Assembly: GCA_003556955.1 (NCBI GenBank) | Contig: PWQB01000769.1 | Location: forward strand, 1-6,069 | From: Nostocaceae cyanobacterium CSSed10_463m | GTDB lineage: Bacteria; Cyanobacteriota; Cyanobacteriia; Cyanobacteriales; Nostocaceae | Direction: 5' to 3' | DNA: 6,069 nt | Shown: piece after piece, positions 1 through 5,837 of the stretch | How positions within the stretch are numbered: the first letter of the stretch is position 1 | Layout of the letters: each line of letters opens with the position of its first letter | Made by a program: the position numbers and the translations under genes | The notes under the pieces: model-generated | The model's database searches: none | What the model was told of the DNA's origin: nothing | Seen by the model: only the letters and a program-made list of their open reading frames with translations

Positions 1-312
1 GGCATTTTGAATCGAGGTTTACTAGGTTATTTAAGGAATTACATTCAACCTACACCTTTAATGTTACCTTTCAATATTATTAGTGAATTTTCCCGAACTC
101 TGGCTTTAGCAGTGCGTCTATTTGGTAATATTATGAGTGGGACTATGCTGGTGGCTATTTTGTTATCTCTTGTCCCTTTGTTTTTTCCGATTTTGATTCG
201 ATTATTGGGGCTTTTAATTGGGATTATTCAAGCATATATTTTTGCAATTTTGGCAATGGTTTATATTGCTTCTGCTACTCGCGTTTATCGGCGGACAGAG
301 GTGGGGGATTAA
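1..312 (+). CDS. atpB: N-type F-ATPase subunit a (AtpB), C-terminal part
   Basis: This is the C-terminal 103 residues of the membrane stator subunit a, which forms the two ion half-channels against the c-ring. The reading frame is open to the window edge, so the start lies upstream; the TTG at position 7 is internal. The segment EFSRTLALAVRLFGNIMSG (fragment residues about 29-47) carries the essential stator arginine of helix 5, equivalent to E. coli Arg210. It is followed by two hydrophobic helices and the IIQAYIFAILAMVYIASA segment, whose Gln matches E. coli Gln252. The gene heads the visible atpB-E-F-A-G series. The 93-bp gap to atpE is unusually long for such an operon and is largely filled by a repeat. 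The family assignment is very secure; the N-type assignment rests on the neighbours. Confidence 0.95.
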   Translation, partial: GILNRGLLGYLRNYIQPTPLMLPFNIISEFSRTLALAVRLFGNIMSGTMLVAILLSLVPLFFPILIRLLGLLIGIIQAYIFAILAMVYIASATRVYRRTEVGD

Positions 313-314
313 AA

Positions 315-356
315 GTTTCACGCAGAGGCGCACCAGGCGCAGAGAGAGAGTAAGAG
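315..356 (+). repeat. GC-rich intergenic repeat (CACGCAGAGGCGC type), copy 1
   Basis: The sequence GTTTCACGCAGAGGCGC followed by a degenerate GCGCAGAGAGAGAG tail starts three bases after the atpB stop. Its reverse complement occurs at 1467-1507. Repeats built on GCAGAGGCGC are familiar in intergenic DNA of filamentous cyanobacteria; that statement is from general knowledge, not a search. This copy has an ACC interruption where the other has the regular AGA. Confidence 0.8.
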
Positions 357-405
357 TTGAGTTTTGAATTTTATACACTAATTTCGGTAGTAATTATGAA
401 GACAG

Positions 406-678
406 ATGAATATAGATAATCTTGGTTTGATTGGTATGGTTTCGATTATTATGGCTGGCTTGACGATAGCAATAGGTTCTATTGGCCCAGCAATTGCGGA
501 AGGTTGGGCAGTGGCGAGGGCTTTGGGTGCAATGGCGCAACAACCAGACCAAGCTAATACTATTACTCGCACTTTATTTGTGGGTTTGGCAATTATTGAA
601 TCTACAGCTATTTACTGTTTTGTGGTGTCGATGATTTTAATTTTTGCTAATCCTTTTTGGGACTATTTTACTGGCTAA
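406..678 (+). CDS. atpE: N-type F-ATPase rotor subunit c (AtpE)
   Basis: This 90-residue hairpin protein forms the membrane c-ring that carries ions past subunit a. Helix 1 (about 10-40) holds the small-residue packing stretch G24-S-I-G27-P28. The polar loop R38-Q46-P47-D48 contacts the central stalk. Helix 2 holds the ion site. Numbered from its own start, it shows E32, I63, E65, S66, T67 and Y70. These line up directly with the Na+ ligands Q32, V63, E65, S66, T67 and Y70 of Ilyobacter tartaricus c. Glu at 32 gives the two-carboxylate motif known from the Fusobacterium nucleatum ring and from N-type ATPases. A stop codon at 397 in frame rules out an earlier start, and there is only a weak purine-rich GAAGACAG ahead of the ATG. 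Ion specificity cannot be fixed by motif alone: the N-type ring of Burkholderia pseudomallei was reported as H+-specific. Confidence 0.95.
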   Translation: MNIDNLGLIGMVSIIMAGLTIAIGSIGPAIAEGWAVARALGAMAQQPDQANTITRTLFVGLAIIESTAIYCFVVSMILIFANPFWDYFTG

Positions 679-684
679 TAGTCA

Positions 685-690
685 AGAGGA
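685..690 (+). promoter_or_regulatory. Ribosome-binding site of atpF
   Basis: AGAGGA lies nine bases before the ATG at 700, in the 21-bp gap after the atpE stop. It is one of the clearest Shine-Dalgarno sites here and supports the chosen atpF start. Confidence 0.7.
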
Positions 691-699
691 AAATTATCT

Positions 700-1464
700 A
701 TGCTGATTGATTGGTTTACAGTCGTCGCTCAAATTATTAACTTTCTAATTCTGGTTTTTCTGTTGTGGAGGTTTTTATATAAACCCATAACTAAAACTAT
801 GCAAGAACGCCAGCGCAGAATTACAAATCGTTGGGAGGAGGCGCAAGTCAAACAAGAGGAAGCAGCACAAGCAGCAGAATTATATCGTCAAAAGCAACAA
901 GAATTAGATCAACAACGCGCAACTTTTATAAATGAAGCTAAAGCCCAAGCGGAGGAAGAACGTAAACAACTAATCAACCAAGCCCGCCAAGAAGTTGAGT
1001 CAATGCAGACAGGATGGCGCGAAGCAATTCACAGGGAACAAGATGAATTTTTAGCGAATTTAGGTAAACGGGTACAAGAACAAACTTATGCGATTACTCG
1101 CCGGACTTTAGAGGATTTAGCAGACGCTAACTTAGAACAACAGACAATAAAAGTATTTCTCAATCGTCTGCAAACATTAGATGAGACACAACGCCAAGAA
1201 ATCACACAGCAATCAGCCACAGAAATTATCATTTATAGCAGCTTTAATATACCCCAAACCCAGCGCCAAGAAATTATTAATGTTTTGCAATCCCAGCAAA
1301 TAATTAACGGTAAAAATATCAAATTCACCACCTCACCCGCCCTAATTTGTGGCATAAAATTACAAATATCTAACTATCAAATTTCCTGGACATTCGACGA
1401 CTACCTACAAACCTTATCAGAACAATTTTCCACAATCATCAAACAAAACACAAATAAGCCTTAA
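700..1464 (+). CDS. atpF: N-type F-ATPase subunit b with delta-like C-terminal domain (AtpF)
   Basis: This is the peripheral stalk subunit that ties the F1 head to subunit a. At 254 residues it is much longer than a usual bacterial b (about 155-180). Residues 5-27 form one N-terminal membrane helix (WFTVVAQIINFLILVFLLW). The typical YKPI junction follows at 27-30, then a long Gln/Glu/Arg-rich coiled coil to about residue 125. The last third (about 165-245) resembles the C-terminal part of subunit delta: a strand IIIYSS, a small helical segment, and PALICGIKLQISNYQISWTF, comparable to the delta pattern PSLIGGv-l-igd-viD-Sv. No atpH (delta) or second b' gene sits between atpE and atpA, so this chain probably serves as both b and delta, as proposed for N-type ATPases. 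The delta resemblance is a by-eye judgement. Confidence 0.9.
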   Translation: MLIDWFTVVAQIINFLILVFLLWRFLYKPITKTMQERQRRITNRWEEAQVKQEEAAQAAELYRQKQQELDQQRATFINEAKAQAEEERKQLINQARQEVESMQTGWREAIHREQDEFLANLGKRVQEQTYAITRRTLEDLADANLEQQTIKVFLNRLQTLDETQRQEITQQSATEIIIYSSFNIPQTQRQEIINVLQSQQIINGKNIKFTTSPALICGIKLQISNYQISWTFDDYLQTLSEQFSTIIKQNTNKP

Positions 1465-1466
1465 TT

Positions 1467-1507
1467 CTCCTCTCTTCTCTCCGCGCCTCTGCGCCTCTGC
1501 GTGAAAC
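1467..1507 (-). repeat. GC-rich intergenic repeat (CACGCAGAGGCGC type), copy 2, inverted
   Basis: The minus strand reads GTTTCACGCAGAGGCGCAGA and continues GGCGCGGAGAGAAGAGAGG. This matches copy 1 at 315-356 in opposite orientation. It starts just after the atpF stop and ends six bases before the atpA ATG, so it fills nearly the entire 49-bp spacer. It occupies the place where a Shine-Dalgarno site would normally lie. Confidence 0.8.
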
Positions 1508-1513
1508 AAACTC

Positions 1514-3049
1514 ATGAACAAAAATCCCCTACAAACACTCCTAAATAACACCTTTACAACCTTTGAACAAGTATTAAATAACCATCAACCCCAAATCCAA
1601 ACTCATGAAATTGGCATAATCAAATCCTTAACTCAAGGAATTGCTAACATCTCAGGTTTACCCAACGTTAAAGCCGATGAAATCTTGCGTTTTTCCGGCG
1701 ATATATTAGGAATAGCCTTTAACTTAGATCCCAACGAAATTGGGGTAATCTTATTAGGTAATAGCCAACATTTAGCAGCTGGACAAGAAGTACACCGCAC
1801 CGGGAGAGTTTTAGATGTACCCGTAGGCGAAGGACTTTTAGGACGAGTGCTAAATGTAACTGGTAAAGCTTTAGATAATCAAGGAGCGATTCGGGTAGCA
1901 GAACGCCTTCCAGTAGAACGACAAGCCGCCGCCATCATGGATCGCGCTCCCGTAATAGTACCGTTGCAGACAGGTATAAAAGTTATAGATGCTTTGGTTC
2001 CTATTGGGAGAGGACAACGAGAATTAATTGTAGGCGATCGCCAAATTGGGAAAACTGCGATCGCCACTGATACTATAATTAATCAAAAGCACCAAAATGT
2101 AATTTGTATTTACTGTGCCATTGGTAAACGCGCCTCATCCGTCGCCAAAGTAATCGCTGACTTGCGCCAACATAACGCAATGGATTACACCATTGTCATA
2201 GTAGCATCCGGGGAAGACCCACCAGGATTGCAATATATTACCCCCTATGCAGCCACAACCATTGCAGAATATTTCATGGAAAAAGGGCGTGATGTCTTAA
2301 TTGTCTACGATGATTTAACTCATCACGCTTGGGCTTATCGGGAACTTTCCCTATTACTGCGTCGCCCTCCTGGAAGAGAAGCATATCCAGGTGATATTTT
2401 TTACATTCATTCCCGCCTTTTAGAACGTGCTACCCACCTACGTGCAGAACTGGGTGGTGGTTCACTCACAGCATTACCAATTGTGGAAACCCAAGCCCAG
2501 AATCTTTCTGCATATATTCCCACTAATTTGATTTCCATCACCGACGGACAGATTTATTTATCTCCTGACTTGTTTCAAAAAGGTGTGTTACCTGCGGTAG
2601 ATGTCGGTAAATCAGTTTCCAGGGTGGGAGGAAAAACCCAATTACCAGCTTATAGCGCTGTCGCTGGAGATTTACGGCTGTCTTACTCGCAATTTCAGGA
2701 AGTAGAAGTTTTTGCTCGTTTTGGTACACAGCTAGATGAAGACACCCGCCAAACCTTAGAAAGGGGGCGACGTGTGCGAGAGATATTAAAGCAGCCTCAA
2801 TACCAACCCTTACCAGTAGCAGAACAAATTGCTGTGTTGTTAGCTGTGACAGAAGGTATTTTTGACGACATTCCCCTAGATAAAATTGAGGAAGCGGCTA
2901 AAGCTGTGCGTCAACAAGTTACAGAACAATTATCGCAGGTGAGCGAGCGTATTCAAGCCGGTGAAAAGCTGAGTGATGAAGATAGGAATGCTTTGTTAAG
3001 TGTAGCCCAAGAAGCAGCAGCATTCTTGAAACCCCAAGAGGAAGCATAA
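1514..3049 (+). CDS. atpA: N-type F-ATPase subunit alpha (AtpA)
   Basis: This is the non-catalytic nucleotide-binding subunit of the F1 head, 511 residues, close to E. coli AtpA (513). An N-terminal beta-barrel spans about 25-95. The nucleotide domain has the P-loop GDRQIGKT at 174-181 and the Walker B region VLIVYDD at 261-267. The [16 protein letters not shown] signature ends with the arginine finger R370, which completes the neighbouring beta catalytic site. A helical C-terminal domain follows from about 385. An in-frame stop at 1502 makes ATG 1514 the first possible start. No Shine-Dalgarno site precedes it because an inverted repeat ends six bases upstream. The stop is one base from the atpG start. 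No frameshift or missing key residue is seen. Confidence 0.97.
   Translation: MNKNPLQTLLNNTFTTFEQVLNNHQPQIQTHEIGIIKSLTQGIANISGLPNVKADEILRFSGDILGIAFNLDPNEIGVILLGNSQHLAAGQEVHRTGRVLDVPVGEGLLGRVLNVTGKALDNQGAIRVAERLPVERQAAAIMDRAPVIVPLQTGIKVIDALVPIGRGQRELIVGDRQIGKTAIATDTIINQKHQNVICIYCAIGKRASSVAKVIADLRQHNAMDYTIVIVASGEDPPGLQYITPYAATTIAEYFMEKGRDVLIVYDDLTHHAWAYRELSLLLRRPPGREAYPGDIFYIHSRLLERATHLRAELGGGSLTALPIVETQAQNLSAYIPTNLISITDGQIYLSPDLFQKGVLPAVDVGKSVSRVGGKTQLPAYSAVAGDLRLSYSQFQEVEVFARFGTQLDEDTRQTLERGRRVREILKQPQYQPLPVAEQIAVLLAVTEGIFDDIPLDKIEEAAKAVRQQVTEQLSQVSERIQAGEKLSDEDRNALLSVAQEAAAFLKPQEEA
2034..2041. other. HIP1 octamer GCGATCGC
   Basis: A perfect GCGATCGC palindrome lies inside the atpA P-loop region and encodes part of GDR. 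HIP1 is strongly over-represented in many cyanobacterial genomes. Confidence 0.85.
2057..2064. other. HIP1 octamer GCGATCGC
   Basis: A second perfect HIP1 site starts 23 bp after the previous one, encoding AIA directly after the P-loop GKT. The two sites bracket the Walker A codons. Confidence 0.85.
3037..3042 (+). promoter_or_regulatory. Ribosome-binding site of atpG
   Basis: AGAGGA, the same hexamer as before atpF, lies inside the last codons of atpA, eight bases before the atpG ATG. It suggests close translational linkage of alpha and gamma. Confidence 0.7.
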
Positions 3050-3050
3050 A

Positions 3051-3947
3051 ATGCCCACAATTGAGTCATTAAGAGCAAAAATTGGCAGCGTTCAAGATTT
3101 ACAGTCTGTAGTCAAAACCATGAAAGCCCTCGCTGCTGTCAGCATTCGACAATATCAAACAGCAGTAGAATCCTTAGCCGACTATAACCGCACCATTGAA
3201 ATGGGGCTACAAATTGTTCTCAGACAGCGCTATTTTTCTGAACAAAAGAGTATTTTAGCATCTGCAAATACCAGTAAATCATCTAATTCTTGCGGTGTGA
3301 TTATATTTGGCTCAGACCAAGGTTTATGCGGTCAATTTAATGAACAAATAGCCAATTTTGCAGTAGAGGAACTTAACCAGTTACAGCCAAAACATATTAA
3401 AATAGCTGTAGTTGGGGCGCGGTTAATTTTGCCATTAGAAGCATCAGGAAAAACCATCACAGCGCAATTTTCTGTTCCCAATTCTGTCAGTGAAATCACT
3501 GTAATGGTGCAGGAAATGTTGCTAACTATCGAACAATGGCAAACACAGCAACAAGTTGAGAAAATCATCTTGTTTTACAACAAATCCCTGTCTGGTGCAT
3601 CCTATCGCCCCACGAATTTACGCCTGTTACCAGTTGACCCCCATTGGTTGCACAGTTTAGAAACCAAGGCTTGGACTACCCCAGTATTACCAACCTTTAC
3701 AATGGATGAAAATCAATTATTTTCCGCATTAATTCGACAATATCTATTTATATCTTTATACAGAGCTTTTGCCGAGTCTTTAGCCAGTGAAAACGCCAGT
3801 CGCCTGTCATCAATGCAAGCTGCGGAAAAAAACATCGAAGAACGCTTATCAGACCTCAACGCTGATTATCGCCGCCAACGCCAAAGTTCTATTACCGCCG
3901 AACTCCTGGATATAGTCTCTGGTTTTGAAGCTTTGACAAGCCCCTAA
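3051..3947 (+). CDS. atpG: N-type F-ATPase subunit gamma (AtpG)
   Basis: This is the central rotor shaft that couples c-ring rotation to the alpha/beta head; 298 residues. The N-terminal helix carries the usual TMKALAAVS segment (23-31). The Rossmann-like middle domain begins GVIIFGSDQGLCGQFN (82-97), a variant of the common SDRGLCGGYN. The C-terminal helix holds ASENASRLSSMQAAEKNIEE (245-264) and ends ITAELLDIVSGFEAL. Photosynthetic cyanobacterial and chloroplast gamma subunits carry an extra insert of roughly 30-40 residues in the second half. Here YNKSLSGASYRPTNLRLLPV runs on to the C-terminal helix without it, which fits a non-photosynthetic enzyme lacking that regulation. It starts one base after atpA and is the last atp gene, as expected for the N-type order. 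Confidence 0.95.
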   Translation: MPTIESLRAKIGSVQDLQSVVKTMKALAAVSIRQYQTAVESLADYNRTIEMGLQIVLRQRYFSEQKSILASANTSKSSNSCGVIIFGSDQGLCGQFNEQIANFAVEELNQLQPKHIKIAVVGARLILPLEASGKTITAQFSVPNSVSEITVMVQEMLLTIEQWQTQQQVEKIILFYNKSLSGASYRPTNLRLLPVDPHWLHSLETKAWTTPVLPTFTMDENQLFSALIRQYLFISLYRAFAESLASENASRLSSMQAAEKNIEERLSDLNADYRRQRQSSITAELLDIVSGFEALTSP

Positions 3948-3992
3948 ATTTATTTATGGAGAAGAAAAAAGTGAAACAACATTAATTCAAGA

Positions 3993-4030
3993 CCCTGGAT
4001 TTATCCGTGGGGTATTTAATTTTTAATTTT
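3993..4030 (+). terminator. Probable terminator of the atp operon
   Basis: CCC-t-GGAT-tt-ATCC-gt-GGGG can fold into a short, bulged hairpin, followed at once by TATTTAATTTTTAATTTT. It lies about 45 bases after the atpG stop and before convergent minus-strand genes, where a terminator is expected. The hairpin is part of a repeat unit, so the role may be incidental. Confidence 0.5.
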
Positions 4031-4063
4031 TAATTTTTAATTTTTAATTTTTAATTTTTAATT
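4015..4063 (+). repeat. Tandem heptamer array (TTTAATT)x7
   Basis: Seven perfect, uninterrupted copies of the 7-bp unit TTTAATT. It resembles the short tandemly repeated heptanucleotides described in heterocystous cyanobacteria. Arrays like this change length by slippage. Confidence 0.92.
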
Positions 4064-4089
4064 CGGAACGCAGCGACGTGACTAACCTC

Positions 4090-4725
4090 TCAGCATTTTT
4101 TGATCACTTCTAATAGTTCGCTGGGATGTTTAATCAGAAATTCAGGGTTATGTTTGGCTAAAGCTTCGGGAGAATTAAAACCCCAAGTTACTGCAATTAC
4201 TTTGATATTAGCTTTTTTTGAAGCTTCTATATCTCTGGTTTCATCACCGACATAAATCACTGCTTGAGTTTGAAGTTGTTTTTGTTTTAATACGTTATTA
4301 ATTATAGTGGTTTTTCCAAAAATTGTGACTCCTGAATAAATAAAGTCAAATAACTGCTCTAATTCATTATTCTTCAAAAAACCTGTCACATTTTCTTTGG
4401 AATTAGATGTAATAATCCCTAATCTATAACCTTCGTTTTGCAGTTCTATTAAAGCTGCATCAATACCCGGTATTGGTTTTAATTCTTGCAGTTTATGTTT
4501 TAATTCTCCTTTAACTTTTTTGAGTAGAAATGGAATTTTAAATAAAGAAATTCCTGAGTATTTAATAATTTCCCTAGAACTAAAATTTCTTAACAGGGCA
4601 AGTTCTTCTGGACTAATTTGTATATAACCAAACTCTACAGCTAAACGATTGGCAATATTCACAAGAGCATCTACTGTATCCGCAATTGTGCCATCAAAAT
4701 CAAAAATAATTACTTTCTGGATCAT
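4090..4725 (-). CDS. HAD-superfamily phosphatase, phosphoglycolate phosphatase-like
   Basis: A 211-residue soluble hydrolase with all four HAD motifs. Motif I is DFDGT with nucleophile D9 and acid D11. Motif II is IITSN with T106. Motif III is the lysine K138. Motif IV is VGDETRDIEA with D161 and D165 binding Mg2+. A helical C1-type cap fits between about 15 and 85. Length and motif spacing match the Gph/PGP-like branch (about 210-230 residues), but the substrate cannot be told from the motifs: phosphoglycolate, nucleotides, sugar phosphates or pyrophosphate are all possible. Its ATG overlaps the queG stop as ATGA (4722-4725), so the two genes are almost certainly co-transcribed and translationally coupled, with this one second. 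No signal peptide or membrane segment is seen. Confidence 0.9.
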   Translation of the reverse strand: MIQKVIIFDFDGTIADTVDALVNIANRLAVEFGYIQISPEELALLRNFSSREIIKYSGISLFKIPFLLKKVKGELKHKLQELKPIPGIDAALIELQNEGYRLGIITSNSKENVTGFLKNNELEQLFDFIYSGVTIFGKTTIINNVLKQKQLQTQAVIYVGDETRDIEASKKANIKVIAVTWGFNSPEALAKHNPEFLIKHPSELLEVIKKC

Positions 4726-5660
4726 TCTTTAAGTTTGGATGCGTCAAGATTAGCACGGGCATTTCGTCTTAACATTTCTGGCTTAATCCGCCGCAAGGCT
4801 GATGCGGGAAATCGTTTATCCCAATCCTCGGTTGAGATGTTGGCTAATTCTATCAGATGAGGCGCAATATTAGCCGGATAAGGGTGAAAATCTGCTACAT
4901 CAGTTGTCTGAGCAAAACGCTGATTCCACGGACAAACATCTTGGCAAATATCGCAACCCGCAACCCAACCTTCTAAATGGGCTGATATTGCCTCTGGTAG
5001 TGTTTCTGAGCGATTTTCGATGGTATGATAGGCAATGCAGCGATTAGCATCAACTACAAACGGTTGGGTAATTGCTCCTGTGGGACAAGCGTCTAGACAA
5101 CGAGTGCAATTACCACAATGTTCTGTATGTGGGCGATCGCTTTCTAGTTCCAGATTTGTAATGATCTCTCCTAAGAATACCCAAGAACCATACTCTCTAG
5201 TAATCAGATTACCATTTTTCGCAATCCAACCGATTCCGGCTCGTTGCGCCCAGACTTTATCTTGTACTGGGCCAGTGTCTGCATAATATTTGGCTTGAAT
5301 ACCAGCACCCAATGATTCTAGCCACAACATCAGCGCCTTGAGCTTTTTATGCATCACTTTATGATAGTCCCTACCCCAGCCATAGCGAGAAATTTTGGCG
5401 TATTCTTCGCCTTCAGGACGTTGATCTGGGGTGTAGTAATTGAGGGCGACAGATATTAGCGATCGCGCCTCTGGCATAATTAACTTCATATCTTGACGCT
5501 TGGGGCTATTCATCCACTCCATATCGGCGTGATAACCCAGATTTATCCAGGCTTGTAACCTCTGTGCGTCTGTATTATCTACCCCATCTACAGCAGCAAT
5601 CCCAACTTTGTGGAATCCCAACTCTCTGGCTTTTTCTTTAACTACACTGCTGCTAGTCAC
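4722..5660 (-). CDS. queG: Epoxyqueuosine reductase QueG
   Basis: This cytoplasmic cobalamin- and Fe-S-dependent enzyme reduces epoxyqueuosine to queuosine in tRNA (GUN anticodons), the last step of queuosine synthesis. Positions below count from the GTG start. The N-terminus shows KEKARELGFHKVGIA. YYADTGPVQDK at 125-135 contains the conserved acidic residue (D128) thought to act in catalysis. Eight cysteines bind two [4Fe-4S] clusters: HCGNCTRCLDACP (C182, C185, C188, C192), C208, and GCDICQDVCPWN (C236, C239, C243). At about 312 residues it is the compact form, lacking the C-terminal extension of longer homologues such as E. coli (379). A TTG at 5681 would add seven residues (after the start: NSERSD), but these are encoded by an intergenic repeat. 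GTG 5660, with GGAG nine bases upstream, gives MTSSSVVKEK and is preferred. Confidence 0.95.
   Translation of the reverse strand: MTSSSVVKEKARELGFHKVGIAAVDGVDNTDAQRLQAWINLGYHADMEWMNSPKRQDMKLIMPEARSLISVALNYYTPDQRPEGEEYAKISRYGWGRDYHKVMHKKLKALMLWLESLGAGIQAKYYADTGPVQDKVWAQRAGIGWIAKNGNLITREYGSWVFLGEIITNLELESDRPHTEHCGNCTRCLDACPTGAITQPFVVDANRCIAYHTIENRSETLPEAISAHLEGWVAGCDICQDVCPWNQRFAQTTDVADFHPYPANIAPHLIELANISTEDWDKRFPASALRRIKPEMLRRNARANLDASKLKE
5133..5140. other. HIP1 octamer GCGATCGC
   Basis: A perfect HIP1 palindrome inside queG, between the catalytic region and the first cysteine cluster. Confidence 0.85.
5459..5466. other. HIP1 octamer GCGATCGC
   Basis: A perfect HIP1 palindrome in the 5' third of queG, encoding part of EARSL. 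Confidence 0.85.
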
Positions 5661-5673
5661 GTCGCTGCGCTCC
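5658..5673 (-). promoter_or_regulatory. Repeat-derived ribosome-binding site and GTG start of queG
   Basis: On the minus strand GGAG (5673-5670) stands nine bases before GTG (5660-5658), good Shine-Dalgarno spacing. Both lie in the conserved 25-bp block of the composite repeat. The left copy has GGAA at the same place. This site decides the queG start over the upstream TTG at 5681. Confidence 0.5.
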
Positions 5674-5674
5674 G

Positions 5675-5706
5675 AATTCAAAATTCAAAATTCAAAATTC
5701 AAAATT
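5675..5706 (+). repeat. Tandem heptamer array (AATTCAA)x4 plus partial unit
   Basis: Four perfect 7-bp units AATTCAA followed by AATT, just upstream of queG. On the same strand sense the left array is AATTAAA, so the two arrays differ by one base in every unit and by two units in length. Confidence 0.9.
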
Positions 5707-5837
5707 AAATAACCCACTGATAAATCCGGGGACTTGTATCCTTTTTTTCTTTGGTCACAGAATGCTGATCCATGTTGATATATGAATTTAGCCGCAATCA
5801 TAGGCAACTTATTTATCAAATAATTGGTCTGAAAACC

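Larger units (their letters stand above)
3988..4084 (+). repeat. Composite intergenic repeat, left copy
   Basis: This 97-bp unit has three parts: a hairpin core (CAAGACCCTGGATTTATCCG then TGGGG), an AT heptamer array, and a 25-bp GC-richer block at 4060-4084 (AATTCGGAACGCAGCGACGT then GACTA). An inverted copy lies at 5654-5736. The 25-bp blocks differ at one position. The 33-bp hairpin side (3988-4020 against 5704-5736) differs at four. The 14-bp length difference equals exactly two heptamers. The unit ends five bases before the stop codon of the phosphatase gene on the other strand. Confidence 0.85.
5654..5736 (-). repeat. Composite intergenic repeat, right copy (inverted)
   Basis: Read on the minus strand, this 83-bp unit repeats the left copy (3988-4084): hairpin side CAAGTCCCCGGATTTATCAG then TGGGTT, a heptamer array, and the 25-bp block AATTCGGAGCGCAGCGACGT then GACTA. 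Together the two copies bracket the queG-phosphatase pair as inverted repeats. The unit overlaps the first codons of queG. Confidence 0.85.

Noticed and set aside
396..419. Seven-codon frame ATGAAGACAGATGAATATAG overlapping the atpE start
   Set aside because: Too short and without a clear ribosome-binding site; no reason to treat it as a leader peptide beyond its position.
378..572. Minus-strand open frame of 64 codons over atpE
   Set aside because: Shadow of the conserved c subunit gene, rich in Ala/Ile from antisense reading, with no recognisable domain.
1879..2067. Minus-strand open frame inside atpA
   Set aside because: Antisense of the conserved alpha P-loop region; no independent signal.
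2538..2729. Minus-strand open frame inside atpA
   Set aside because: Antisense shadow of a strongly conserved coding region.
3332..3568. Cys-rich minus-strand open frame inside atpG
   Set aside because: The cysteines come from antisense reading of Gln/Thr/Ala codons and form no metal-binding pattern; atpG is clearly the real gene.
4015..4063. AT heptamer array considered as a CRISPR array or replication origin iteron set
   Set aside because: The 7-bp units are contiguous without spacers, and there is no replication initiator gene or DnaA-box cluster nearby.
5035..5286. Plus-strand open frame of 83 codons inside queG
   Set aside because: Antisense to the conserved Fe-S cluster region of queG; no domain seen.
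5809..5823. Small AT hairpin TTATTT-atc-AAATAA upstream of the tnpB end
   Set aside because: Pure A/T arms of six bases are expected by chance in this AT-rich spacer; the rest of 5737-5835 shows no gene or clear signal.
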